A DNA stretch of 64,000 bases from Prorocentrum cordatum (lineage: Eukaryota > Sar > Dinophyceae > Prorocentrales > Prorocentraceae), in assembly GCA_963575745.1 (NCBI GenBank), contig CAUYUJ010007447.1:1-64000 (forward strand). The letters are read 5' to 3'. Each line of letters starts with the position of its first letter. Position 1 is the first letter of the stretch. The position numbers and the translations under genes are program-made. Under the pieces are notes generated by a model that worked only from the letters and a program-made list of their open reading frames with translations, searched no databases and was not told where the DNA came from. Positions 54,113 through 64,000 of the stretch are shown here, in pieces.

Positions 54113-54756
54113 GCTGGTCCCGCCTGAATTGGAGAAACGAATGCTCGGCGGGAACCATCATAGGGGCAGTCCTGATACCTCTTGCGCCCATGCTGGAACC
54201 CACCTTGGATTCGTAGATGCCATCTATCCCATCTGAGGCCACCTCGGATTTTTCTTGGACGATCCTTAACCCCTGGCGACCCCCTTCTCTTGTTCCAATG
54301 GGTCGGCCCACTTTTCGGTTCCCGATGGTCCTCTGGAGCCTGCGGCCCCTCGGCGGCCCAAAGGTGCTTCAAGATGGCTTGAAGCGGGGCCCACGGGGCC
54401 TGCAACTGGGCTCACAAGCCCCTTGCAAATACCTCAAACAAGGGAACCTTCCAATGCAGTCGCAAAAAACCGCCTTTGATTCCGATGCCCGCCTGCCACG
54501 GACACATATTTCCGTACATGCCCTACGCGGCCTCAAGAAACCTCAAACGCGCCAGGAGGGCCCAGAAGCACGCATGGTATGGGAGGGCTGCCCCCTCCCC
54601 GCAGGGAAAAGAAGGGGTTGCTCTGGAAGAGCTGAGGCTGTAAAACAGATGCATCCAGATGCTAGTGGCGTCCGACGCAGTGGGAGCGTCGATTCTGCTC
54701 TCGCACAGCATGTGAACGGGTGATGCCCAGGCAACTTCGCAATCCCCGTCCTCGGG
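54113..54756. other. Unannotated GC-rich stretch
   Basis: Open frames exist on both strands but none shows family resemblance or a clear start and stop context. Confidence 0.4.
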
Positions 54757-54995
54757 AGCCTTTAGACGGGGGTCAAGGCGAACGGTGGTCGGCCAGAGTG
54801 CCAGATCTTGCAGGATCCTGCAGGGCCAGGGTCGCACTGAGCCAGGTCTGGGTGCAGGATCTTGCAGGATCCTGCAGGATCCTGCAGGATCCTTCGCATT
54901 GACCCGGGTCTGGGTGCAGGATCTTGCAGGTTCCTGCAGGATTCTGCAAGGCCTGACTGACGCTGGTCTGGATTGACCCGGGTCAGAAGATTCCC
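54757..54995 (+). repeat. Dispersed repeat with TGCAGGATCC core, copy 1
   Basis: About 240 bases with GGTCAAGGCGAACGGTGGTC at the start and many CTTGCAGGATCCTGCAGG units (10-bp spacing). The same arrangement recurs at 55,890-56,125. Confidence 0.8.
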
Positions 54996-55889
54996 GACGT
55001 CCGTGTGGCCTATAGTCAGACTGCTTCCCGCTTTCTTGTCTCTCGCTGTGCAGACGGAGGGCTCATGCAGTGCTTTGCCTCGTGGCGCCGCGGCGTTGTT
55101 TCGCATGTGTGGTGAACGCCGACTGTGAGCATCAGCGCACGCCGGTCTTTGGAAGTACGTACTTGTGGACATCCAGATCCGAATCTGCTTGAAGCGCGTT
55201 CCTGCTTCGACAATCGATCTATGTTTGCTATATTTTGTTACTCCGTGGGCGGGCCCGAACCCAGTCTACCTTATCCGTCTTCCCACTTCATCTTTCCACC
55301 TACCTCTTCCGACATGCGGGTTCTGATTGCCGAGAGGTTTCGAGTCGCGGCGCAAGCAGTTGGGAGCACCACCTTTGACCAGCATACCCTTGTCCCATGG
55401 CGTGTTGCTGCGCGCCCGCGGCCCATTTTCGGCCTCCAGCCCTCGCGTTGCTCTGGCATTCGGCAGTGCCTGTACACCTCCCCCCCGCATTCTGCGAGGC
55501 GCCGCCCCGACTGCACCGCCGCTGCCGCCGCTGCTCTGCCGCGCCTTGCCGCTTTTGATTCCCCCCGCTCCACGCTGCGTCTCCGACGGCCTGGGAGGGT
55601 TCGGTAACAGCTCAACTGAGATTTGCGTGTCCTCGAAGTTCCGTCTGGGGAGTGCATTCGCGTGCGCTGGCATCGGGTAGTCGATGAGTCAACTGCCGAT
55701 ACAGCGTCGGTTAGCGTCGGTTTAGGGACGATCAGCGCCGACTGGGGTCGACACGCGTCGGTTCGCGTCGATTCGCAAGAGCCACTAGCAAGATGACGCG
55801 GGAGGCTCCCAGGAGTTGCCGCGGAAGGCGAGCAGGCCCCCCCGGGTGCCGACTGGGTCGGGATGCCCGGAAAGGAATGCTTGGGCCTC
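54996..55889. other. Unannotated stretch
   Basis: No gene that I can support. A GTCGGTT/GCGTCGG cluster lies at 55,700-55,775. Confidence 0.4.
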
Positions 55890-56125
55890 GGTCGGGAGCC
55901 TTGAACCGGGGGTCAAGGCAAACGGGGGCCGGCCAGAGTGCCGGATCTTGCAGGATCCTGCAGGGCCAGGGTCGCACTGAGCACGGTCTGGGTGGAGGAT
56001 CCTGCAGGCTTTTGCAGGATCCTTCGCATTGGCCCGGGTTTGGGTGCAGGATGTTGCAGGATCTTGCAGGATCTTGCAGGGCCCGACGGACCCGGGTCTG
56101 CATTGAGCCGGGTCAGCGAGTCCCC
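55890..56125 (+). repeat. Dispersed repeat with TGCAGGATCC core, copy 2
   Basis: Same order as copy 1 (GGGGGTCAAGGCAAACGGGG, then TGCAGGATCC units, then CCGGGTC), roughly 80-85 percent identical by eye. Confidence 0.8.
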
Positions 56126-57589
56126 GACTCGGGACCAGCACGGTTGGTCGGTGGCGCGCCCCGTGCGAAGTTCAGAGGCTGCGGGCCCTCCCAGAAGGCC
56201 TCTTTGGCCCTCCGAGAGGCTCTCTCGGTCTTCTCCCAGGCTACCTTCTGAGGAGGGCTTCCGAGAAGCCTCGCCGCCTTCCGAGAGGGTTTGCCACCCC
56301 TCGCTTTTCTCGGCGCTCCGCCGACCCGCGGATGGCTCCAGCCCAGTGGGGCGCCTGGTTTCTAGCGCGAGGCCTCGCGTGAGCAGCATCGGAACCGGCC
56401 TCGTGGGCATAGTCCAACTCGGCATGTCCAGAAGTTCGTCCTTCGATCTAGGTCACCCGCTGGGGGGGCGAACATCCTCGTGTGTCGCGCGTCGCTGTTT
56501 GGATCAGAATGGGTGCTGTCTGCTAGGAAGTGGCGTGATGGCGCGAATCGAATCTCGCGTCGCGCATCGCGGGGCGCGATGCGCGAAGTCAATATACCTG
56601 GTTCAAGGTTGCTTCTCGTTCTAAGTCTGCCTGGAGCAGTTCTGACTTTCTGAGGGTTTTCGATCTTTGCTTCGAGCCCCCCTGCCCCAATTATTGAGTC
56701 CCCCTTCTCCTTTTCTTTCGAAGTCGTCCCTTCTCTTCTCTGGAAGATCTGCATTCCTACGCTTTCCTCCAATCTCGGTTTTCTTTTCCCTGTTCTGGAA
56801 GTCTGCGCCGTTCCGCCGAACTTCAGAATAGGCACAGCGCGAAGATGTCGTGGCCTGCTCGGATGGCCCAGCGGTGGGTAAAGTGGAGGAGAAGGGGAAG
56901 AGCGAGATAATGCGGAGGAGGGCGAGGAGGAGGAGGGGGAGGAAGAATAGGAGGAGGAAAAGGCGGAGGAGGAGGAGAGGGAGGAGTACGATTGAAGGAG
57001 GTCCAGGGTAGGGAAGGCATGCGCCCCGAACTACCGACCACGCTCTTCAGAGATGCGTACGCGAATTTTCCCAACATGGCGGGCCCCAGACCGTGTGAGC
57101 GCTCGGCTGGCGTGTGGTCATGACGCGCGTGTGCCCAAACGCTTAGGGAGTATTTTGCAGCCCTCAGTCGGTCTCCTTGGCATTTTGGGGGTCCTCTTGG
57201 GACCACCTTGAGGCTTCTCTTGGCCCTGGACCCCATCAGGGCCTTTGCTGTGGTGCTTTCCAGGCCTTGCTGGTACTCTATTTTTTTACGGTGCCCTCTA
57301 GAGGTCCCTTGGGGCTGCGCGGGAGCCATTTGGAGGCTTGTCCAGGCCTTCTTGGGTCTCTCTTGGGGACGGTCTAGACCGTGTTGGGCTCCTCTGAATT
57401 TATCTTGCTGTTGATGGGCTTCTGGATGCCCAGTTGGCCCGTGTTTGGATCATGTGAGAGTTTCGGAGGCCCATCGGAAGGAGCACCGACGACAACACCC
57501 AACTCTCCGGAAGCTCATATGCTTTCCCCAATCAAAGGACTTTTAGCTCTGCGAGTCTTCGATGAATAAGGCTCCGTGTCTGTCGTGGC
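56126..57589. other. Unannotated stretch with purine-rich patch
   Basis: Contains a GGAGGA-rich patch at about 56,885-56,990 and no recognisable gene. Confidence 0.4.
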
Positions 57590-57725
57590 TTCGTCTTGGA
57601 GCCAACTGGGGCCATCGCGGAGGCCATCCTGGGCCATCTTGGGCAGTCTTTGAGGCCGCTGTGGGCCATCCTGGGCCACGACGGAGCCATCCTGGGCCGT
57701 TTCGGGGCCCTCTGGTGCTCGCAGG
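57590..57725 (+). repeat. Degenerate GCCATCCTGGGCCA repeat
   Basis: Several imperfect copies of CCATCCTGGGCC and related 10-16-bp blocks. No gene. Confidence 0.6.
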
Positions 57726-57859
57726 GCCAACTCGGGGGCCTCTCACAGCCCGCCAGCTTCTTCGGGGAGCTCGCGGGGACTCCTGCCCCTCAAGCAGGAT
57801 TCTCCACTCCCGGCCGCCGACGGACATGTCCGAAAACCTAGGAGGGGTTTGTCATCCCC

Positions 57860-58000
57860 GGTCGTTTTTTGACGGTCCCGGGGCCTGGCGAGGGCCTCTG
57901 GAGGCCAGAAGTTGAGGAGCACGTTCCGTTGTGTGTTTTGGCAGCGAGAGGAGGTTTGTGGTTGAAAATCGCATCCGAATCCGCGGCCTGGCGGGCCAGA
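57860..58000 (+). repeat. Dispersed TTTTTTGACGGTCC repeat, copy 1
   Basis: About 140 bases starting TTTTTTGACGGTCCCGGGGC. A diverged copy lies at 58,375-58,515 and its start recurs near 62,100 (TTTTTCGACGGTCCTGGGGC). Confidence 0.65.
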
Positions 58001-58374
58001 AATGCGTCCGCCAGAACTGCGTCTGCTGGCCAGCAGACGCCCCCGGGGCAGGCCGAAACAATCATGGTAGAACGAGTTGTATAAGCACGCCAAGAGAATC
58101 TGCGAGAGCAATGCGTATGATTTTCGTCAGCTCGCGTGTCCGCTGTGCGACACTACTGCCCATGTGCTTCGACACCCAGCTCGCAATCATTTATTCGCGG
58201 GCCGGGCCCCTAGGCCGCGACCCCGCGAACACGGGGCGTTTTTGTCCGCGGATGTCCCGCGGATCCGCAGGGTCGCGCCCCAGAATCCAGACCGCGAGGG
58301 CGCGGATCTGGATATGTGTGCCTCTCCCAGTGCAGGTCCAGAGCCGATGTCTTTGGACGGCTTTCCATCCCAAG

Positions 58375-58515
58375 CCCTTTTTTGACGGTCCTGGGGCACG
58401 GCGATGGCTTCGGGAGGCCGAAAGTTGGGGAGCACTCTCCGTCGTGTTTTTTGCTCGCAGCGCGAGGAGGCTCGTGGGCGGCAGACGTGTCCGTGGCCGG
58501 GCCCCCGGGCCGCGA
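58375..58515 (+). repeat. Dispersed TTTTTTGACGGTCC repeat, copy 2
   Basis: Shares with copy 1 the order TTTTTTGACGGTCC, GGAGGCC, AGTTG.GGAGCAC, GTGTTTT, GAGGAGG. Confidence 0.65.
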
Positions 58516-58679
58516 CTTCGCGAATGCGGGGCGCCTCTCCTCGCGGACGCCCCGCGCGGCAGGCGCCCGCGCCCGCCGCGCACATCCGCGGCATCGCGCC
58601 CCGGGCCCCCAGGCCTCCCTTTGCCGGCCCCAGACGTGCTCGCTCCTCGTGAGAGGCCCGGGCTAGGATCGGGATAAAT

Positions 58680-58732
58680 CGCTCCAGAGCGTTCCGGAGC
58701 GCTCTCAGAGCGTTCTGGAACGCTCTGGAGCG
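58680..58732 (+). repeat. 53-bp near-perfect palindrome
   Basis: Arms of 26 bp (58,680-58,705 and 58,707-58,732) flank one base. They match at 24 positions, and the other two are G with T, that is G-U pairs in a + strand RNA. It lies 113 bases upstream of the plastid-presequence ATG. Function unknown. Confidence 0.8.
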
Positions 58733-58844
58733 GCCGCGGCGCCCAATACATCCTCCAAACCCGGCGATTCTCAGAGATTTCGACTGATCCCGATCCGATT
58801 TCTCCGTGTCGTTTTACGGCCCCCCCGGCGCAGGTCCCGAGCCG

Positions 58845-59036
58845 ATGTCGCCGGCCCGCGCGCTCGCCCTCCTGGCCTGCCTCGGCACTGCGGCGGCGTT
58901 CGTGCCGCTCGGCGGGCCGCAGCCGGCCGGCGCCCTGCGGCAGCGGGCGGCCGTGGCGGGCGCTGCGCAGCCGGGCGCGCCGCGTCGTCGGGCCTCGTCG
59001 CTGCGGTCGGCCCTGGCCCCGAGGGCCTGCCTTCTG
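58845..59036 (+). CDS. Putative first exon of a plastid-targeted protein (presequence)
   Basis: From ATG 58,845 the frame encodes MSPARALALLACLGTAAA, a typical signal peptide, then FVPLGG and an Ala/Arg/Pro-rich, acid-free stretch (LRQRAAVAGAAQ, PRRRASSLRSALAPRA). A signal peptide followed by Phe and a basic transit peptide is the bipartite leader for import into secondary plastids; in peridinin dinoflagellates an FVAP-like motif follows the cleavage site. The frame continues past 59,036 into sequence that no longer looks like protein, and a GT at 59,037 could be a splice donor. The mature protein is not identifiable. The bases around the ATG (CAGGTCC.GAGCCGATGTC) also occur at 58,331, without a similar frame after them. 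Could be a chance frame in GC-rich DNA, but the leader pattern is specific. Confidence 0.4.
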
Positions 59037-60300
59037 GTATTCCTCCAGGAGGGGAAAAAACACACAGACACAATTGGTCGTCGATTCCCCAGAAGATCTG
59101 GGGAAGTATGGGAAGTGGGGGGGGGGGAAGACAAGAAAGCAGAAAATACAAAAAAATATGGGGAGTCCTGTTAGTTGTGGCTATTTATTTGTGTGCCCCT
59201 GTGCCCCTGGGCCCCTTTCATGTTTGCCAGAGCCGGCGATTGTGCTCCGTTTTGGGCACCGAAGGCACTCACGGATCGATCAGCTTGGGAAAACACCGCA
59301 GAAAGATAGGGTCTAGGGCACGGGTCGTGATTCTTCCCGATTTGGAGCATGTTTTGCAATGTCGGATCTCGAGGCGAGGAGAGAAGTCTCGAGGCGCGAG
59401 GTTCGAGGTTCGAGGTCTTCGGACGGTTTCGCTGGTATTCGGCGGCTTTCCAGCCTCGGGATGCTGTCCAGCAGCTGTGCCTCGCGGAAAGCGTTCCGGG
59501 GGTGCCCAGATCGGCCGCACGCGGCCCGAGTTGTGGCCCGAAAGCCAGCGAGCGGACTGTCGGGGGCGCTGGAGTGAAGGGGAACGCTGTGGAGAGATGG
59601 GCTCAGGGGTGGTTTTCCATGGGTTTCGGAAGATGCTGGAACCCAGGGTGGTTTCCATCAGCTGCGTCTCGTCGAGGGCGTTCCGAGTCCTCCGGAACGG
59701 CCGCCGGAAAGTTTAGTTATGACCCGACAACAGGGGGGCAACGTTAGGAGAGGATAGGCTCAGAGCCAGGCGCCCTTCGTCGTGGAGTCTCGTCGTTGGG
59801 ATCGGCTTGGGCAGCGGGGCATGGAAAAGAGGTCACTTAAAGGAGGAAAGGGTACCGATACAGCTACCCTTGCTTTGTTTTCGTCTTTTTGGGCCTCCTG
59901 GGAGGCCCTCGTCGCCACTGCTGGATTCGCTTCGACATCTTGGTCAGAGCGCATCCTGGGAGAGGTCCATGCAGCATCGGTATCGGTATCTCTTGGTTCA
60001 CGCAAGATTTTGGCATCGATTTCTGTTCACCCTGCCAGACCGCAGAACCGCCAGGACTCGGTCTGGGATGAAATGCTGGCCAGGGTGGACACAGGGCCCC
60101 CTGCAGTATTCTCGGTGCGCACGTGGTGTCAGACAGACATCAGTCCAGCACCTTTGTGGGCCTTGTCTCGAAGAAGAAGAAACACCATGAACGTAAACTT
60201 TTTTGACGCTCCGTGCGGATTTCTTGGATCCGCGCTGGGCCCCTCGGCGGCGCCTCCAGCGCCGCCCCTGGCGCAGATGTAAGGATACCGCGCGGCGCGC
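59037..60300. other. Unannotated stretch with a short dispersed repeat
   Basis: No supported gene. A block near 59,463-59,515 (CAGCAGCTGTGCCTCGCGG) has a relative at 59,655-59,700 and an inverted one at about 62,235-62,282. Confidence 0.45.
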
Positions 60301-61019
60301 CACAAGTTTAGGTTTATGGTATTTTTTCTTTTCTATTGTCAGGAGCCCTCTCGAGATCTCCCTGGCCTCCATCGGCCCAACGCGCGGGGGGCCTCGTCGG
60401 CTGCGGCGGAGTCCAGCTCGGCCGCCGCCTCCTCGACGAGCTCGCCGCCAGCGTCCGCCTGCTGCGATGTCGACGTCGCCGTCCGTCGCGTGTATTGCCA
60501 CCCAGGAGGGCCTCCAGGGGCAACAGCTATCCGCGTGTCTTCGGGCGGGTTGGCAATTCGTCCCTTTTCGCACCTTCGAGGCCTCCCCCCCTCCCCCCCT
60601 CCCACCTTTCTCCCCCCCTCTCCTCCCGGACCACCCAAGGTGCCGCCTCGGGGCACCTGGGGACAACCTGTCGCTCACGCGCGGGCCAAGATCGATCAGC
60701 CTGGCTGTCGTCGTGTAATCTCGTTGGCACGGTCCGCGCGGGGTCGCGCGTGAGCGCCCCCAATGCCACGCGGCGTGCTGCGCTGGCGGCCTCGGTGAGC
60801 CGCTGCGTCAGCTCATTGCGTCGTCGTGCATAATTCAGGCCCCTTCTCTTTGCCCGGCGCCGATGCCGTGCCCTCCCCTCGGTGTTCCACAACCAGACGT
60901 CGACCCAGAGGGGCGTGGAGGGCATAGCCTCCTCCTCATTGGCGCGCTGCTCTTTGTCCTCCTTCCTCTTCAGCCTCGGTCTCCTCCTTATCGTTCATAT
61001 CGTCAGCCTCCTCCTTCTC
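60301..61019. other. GC-rich stretch, possible exon fragments
   Basis: Around 60,345-60,560 several frames are open on both strands. LGRRLLDELAASVRLLRC (+) could be part of an exon after TATTGTCAG, but nothing identifies it. A pyrimidine-rich C-run region follows at 60,585-60,640. Confidence 0.25.
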
Positions 61020-61088
61020 CTCCTCTTCCTCCTTCGCTTTCTCTGTCTCATTCTCCTCCTCCTCCTCCTCCTCCTCCTCCTCCTCCTG
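61020..61088. repeat. CTC microsatellite
   Basis: About 70 bases dominated by CTC repeats. Confidence 0.85.
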
Positions 61089-61429
61089 CCGGCCTCTGGC
61101 CTGCAGCCAAAGCGCATCGAGTGCGTCACGTCCCCAGAAATGGCTCCAGGCTTGAGCCTTTCCCTGCGGAGCCCCCATCCGATCGTTGCGTGATATTCGA
61201 CCCCGAACGAAGCCTCCGGGTCGGTTTTGGGGATCTCCGCGGCCACAAATCGGGGCAAGGTTTTTGTCAAGGGGTGGCATGCCCCTTCCCAGCCCCCCCC
61301 CGCTCTGCGATGTAGACTTGGCTCTTCATTAGTAATATATCGACAGGGAGTTGTCAGCTTATGTTCAACATGGGCAGTCATGTCTTGTTGGTTAGGGGTC
61401 GACTATTACGCAACCATCCGATCCGATCC

Positions 61430-61510
61430 CGCAGCCGCCGCTGCCGCCGCCGCCGCGGCCTCCGCAACCGCCGCAGCCGCCGCGGCCTCCGCCGCGCCCG
61501 CCCCTCGTCG
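61430..61510. repeat. GCC-rich trinucleotide repeat
   Basis: GCCGCC and GCAGCC units that read as poly-Ala on +. No gene confirmed around it. Confidence 0.75.
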
Positions 61511-61803
61511 CAGGGGGGTACCTGCAGAAGGCATCCAGACCCCAACTCCGTGGCAGGAGCCTCGGCCTGGCACGGTGGCGGCGTACAGATGCCTCCTGCG
61601 CAGGGCAGGCCCACTCGGAGGTCCGACGCAGGGCGTCTGCGGAGTGCCTCCGTGCAGCAACACCGCGGCAGGCCCGGGCCAGCCTGGGCCCCCCAGGGAC
61701 GGGGCGCGGGCCTCCTGGCCCCGGCCAGGAGGCTCTTTCCTCCGTCCTCGGCCAGGCGGGCCTGCGCGCCACGGCAGGGCCCAGGATGGCCCAGGCCTGG
61801 CAC

Positions 61804-61847
61804 GGTGGTGGAGGTGGTGGTGGTGGTGGTGGTGGTGGTGGTGGTGT
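61804..61847. repeat. GGT microsatellite
   Basis: About 14 GGT units with one GGA interruption. Confidence 0.95.
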
Positions 61848-62853
61848 CTAGTTACCTTCTGCGTGGGGTGCCCTGACATCCGACGTTGCGAAACAGCTGC
61901 AGGATCGTGGGAGCTCCTCTTGCCGCAGCATTCTTCGAGCCGGATCGATCTGTGATGGCCCAGGGGCCCGAAACTGGGCGAAAACGCCTAGAGTGAAAAA
62001 CGTGCGACGCCTGGATCTCAGGGTAGGGTGGGCCAATCCCTTCTCGGAAGTCCTGGAAGCCCCGACCCTTTTCCCAGGACCAGTTTCTCATCCCGAGTCT
62101 TTTTCGACGGTCCTGGGGCCCGGCGAAGGTCGCAGGATGCCGACGACAACCCCATACAGGCCCGCCGTGATTTCCTCACAATGCGGGGGGGCTTGGTTTT
62201 CGGGCCGTGGTTCAAGCCTCAGGCGGCCGATCAGGACGATCTAGACACCCCCGGAATGCCCTCGACGAGGCGCAGCTGCTAGACGCTGGACGCCCCGGAG
62301 CGAGAAAAAGGACAGAAGAACCAACGACCATCACCAAATACCGCCAAAACCTGTTGAGAAGGCCTTGCGGCCAGTGCCGCCGACCCTGAAGACGACGACG
62401 AGGACGAGGAGGAGAGGAGGAGCAGGAGGACACTTTGTGGCCTCGGGAGAGCTTCTTGGGTCTGAGGGATCTTGGCTCGTCTTGGGCTTTTTGGGCTCCA
62501 GGACGCCCGGGGGGGCGTCGTATCTGTCTGACCCGGGACCCCCCGGGACTCCCCATGGGACCCCCCTGGCGACTCCCCCAGTGACCCCCCCCCCAGACCA
62601 GACCAGGGCCCCCCCCCTCCTGGCGGGAAGGGGTCAAAAGGAAAAGATTCCCCTTCGAGTCTATGACTACGTTGTTCAATTTCGCTTTGGCTGGCGCGCT
62701 TGCGGAGGAGGGCCCAGGCAAGAAGGGGGTGGCGGCGACGGGCACAGGGAGGGGAGAGCTGCAAGGAAAGAGGACGACAGACGACGCTTTAACGAATGAC
62801 GGCGACGACGACTCGAACGGAGAAGCCCCTCTCACACGCCCACGGGGTCGGCG
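61848..62853. other. Unannotated GC-rich stretch
   Basis: Includes a third start of the TTTTTCGACGGTCC repeat near 62,100 and C/G runs at 62,590-62,615. No supported gene. Confidence 0.4.
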
Positions 62854-62990
62854 TTTTTTTTTTTTTTTTTTTTTTTTTTTTTGTTTTGTTTCCATTTATT
62901 GTCTGTTTGTTTGTTGTTTGTTTTTTTGTTGTTATCGTTTTTTTGTTGTTTTTGTTTGTTTTTTGTTTTGTTTTTTATATTATGCTGTGT
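62854..62990. repeat. Poly(T) 29 and T/G-rich tract
   Basis: T run at 62,854-62,882 then TTTG-rich sequence to about 62,975. On + this could be a long polypyrimidine tract ahead of an exon. Confidence 0.8.
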
Positions 62991-63068
62991 GTTTCCTCAC
63001 GTCGCGAGCACGCCTGGGCTCCCTTCTCGGCTCCTCCCCCCCCCGATGCGGCTCGGCCCCCGCCGCAG

Positions 63069-63200
63069 GCGCCGCCGCGCCCGAGGCCGAGTCGACGCCG
63101 TGGTCCTCGTGCCTGCTCGCCGGACTCGGCCTCGGGTACGCCGCCGCGGCGGCGGGGGCGCGCTCCCGGGCAGCCACGGCGCGCCGCCGCCCCGGGGGGG
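63069..63200 (+). CDS. Possible exon, Ala/Arg-rich with hydrophobic segment
   Basis: After a CCGCCGCAG that could be an acceptor, + encodes APEAESTPWSSCLLAGLGLG, then YAAAAAGARSRAATARRRP. A hydrophobic segment followed by a basic one is seen in the leader or thylakoid-transfer part of plastid proteins. A link to the presequence at 58,845 is tempting but the phases do not match directly (exon 1 ends in phase 0; this needs two extra bases). High GC makes chance frames common. Confidence 0.25.
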
Positions 63201-63682
63201 GCTCGGTGCGGCCGCAGCGGGCATCGGTCACCACCCACCAAACCACCCCGACCCAACCCGAGGGCTCAAATTTACCCTCGATTTCCAGTTTGGGGGGGGG
63301 TCGGGAAACGTCGAAAAAACACATGTGGAACCCTCACCCCCCCAACCCGAAGTTCGGGTCTTCGGGTTGGGTTGGGGTGGTCTGGTAGGTAGTCAATCGG
63401 GAGCGATCAAGATGGGGGTGCTGACCAGGGCCACCGCGAGGGCGCGAAGGCAGTCAGGCGCGCTTCGCTTCGCGCGTCGCGGTCTGGGCGATCTCAGAGC
63501 GAGGCGCGGGTCCCTCGTCCTGTTCCGGCGGGGGGGGCGGCGGGAAAGCGCGAGGATGATCGCGCTTCGCGCTTCGCGCAGCGCGAAGATAGTGGCCCCA
63601 GGATGACGATGACCAGGGAGGGGGGGATATCACGGCGGGGGCCACGATGTCTCTCCAGATCTCCTGGCCCCTGGTCTTCTCT

Positions 63683-63771
63683 CAAGACGTCCCCTGGTTT
63701 TCCCTTGAGTTGCGAACCCCCATCTTGGACGCTGAATTTCCCTTGCCCTCAAGACGTCCCCTGGTTTTCCC
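63683..63771 (+). repeat. Short direct repeat
   Basis: TCAAGACGTCCCCTGGTTTT occurs at 63,683 and 63,749, about 66 bases apart. The rest of 63,201-64,000 has no supported gene. Confidence 0.7.
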
Positions 63772-64000
63772 CTGCCCGTGTACGTGCCTGGGGCCACGGT
63801 CTGCGAGCCCCCCTCGCTTGGACGCTCCCGAGGGTGCGGAGGGAGCGGGGACGCAGGCACACAGCAGCCCTCGGCCAGCTTGAACGGGACTCGTGGTTCG
63901 GCGGCAACTCGTGGGAGCCTGGTGTCGGGGGGGGGGGCAGACCTCCCACCCTGACACGTCGATTAGGGAATTGGCCGTTTTCGGTTCTCGAGAGGGCGCC

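Noticed and set aside
52320-54405. Large repeat proteins on both strands of the 12-bp minisatellite
   Set aside because: The frames are explained by the repeat period and no non-repetitive domain is attached.
1-64000. Dinoflagellate spliced-leader relics
   Set aside because: I looked for the conserved CATTTTGGCTCAAG core on both strands and did not see it.

Overview
The window looks like nuclear DNA of a dinoflagellate or close alveolate. The reasons are indirect: almost everything is repeat or low-complexity sequence with few intact genes; a helicase fragment carries a probable GC-AG intron with the same AGGCG pentamer at both splice borders; one short reading frame starts with a signal peptide followed by FVPL and an Arg/Ala-rich stretch, as in plastid proteins of peridinin algae; and there is a non-LTR retrotransposon with an unusual RNase H order. 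I found no dinoflagellate spliced-leader relic, no tRNA or rRNA, no CRISPR array and no bacterial operon structure. The organism call is an inference.

Layout. Bases 1 to about 49,240 are a mosaic of one superfamily of short elements, here called the hairpin-TIR family. The right end is a terminal sequence (GAGCTCTACGAGG or GGAAGCTCTACGAGT) followed by a 10-bp-stem hairpin and CCAGT. The left end is the inverse (CCTCGTAGAGCTC or ACTCGTAGAGCTTCC) followed by a second small hairpin in the B type. Bodies come in related types. A is about 300 bp. B is 0.5-1.3 kb and contains 3-7 diverged tandem monomers of about 178 bp. C is a 730-bp unit. D has a shared middle segment with a GTAGTGGGTTATGCCGC-like core. 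E is a diverged relative of the B monomers. About 50 hairpin ends are present, mostly on +, with reverse-oriented copies at 26.5, 42.9, 44.9, 45.1, 45.4 and 48.8 kb. No transposase for them is in the window.

Two large insertions interrupt this mosaic. (1) A GC-rich block at 17.8-22.9 kb holds a 2.1-kb segment bounded by long inverted repeats, with a truncated Pif1-like helicase gene inside, then microsatellites and a 77-bp satellite array whose unit shares sequence with the inverted repeats. (2) An 8.8-kb non-LTR retrotransposon (30,873-39,648) sits in the loop of a hairpin end and is flanked by an 11-bp target duplication. It has a coiled-coil ORF1, an ORF2 with APE endonuclease, reverse transcriptase and RNase H motifs, an unusual third ORF, and a second partial RNase H near the 3' end.

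From about 49.2 kb to the end the sequence is GC-rich and free of the hairpin family. It has a 92-bp poly(T) tract, a degraded or intron-split coding region (50.2-51.8 kb), a 1.8-kb minisatellite with a 12-bp period, dispersed low-copy repeats, a 53-bp palindrome, the plastid-presequence exon (58,845-59,036), and a possible second exon-like segment near 63.1 kb. Most of 54-64 kb has no gene I can support.
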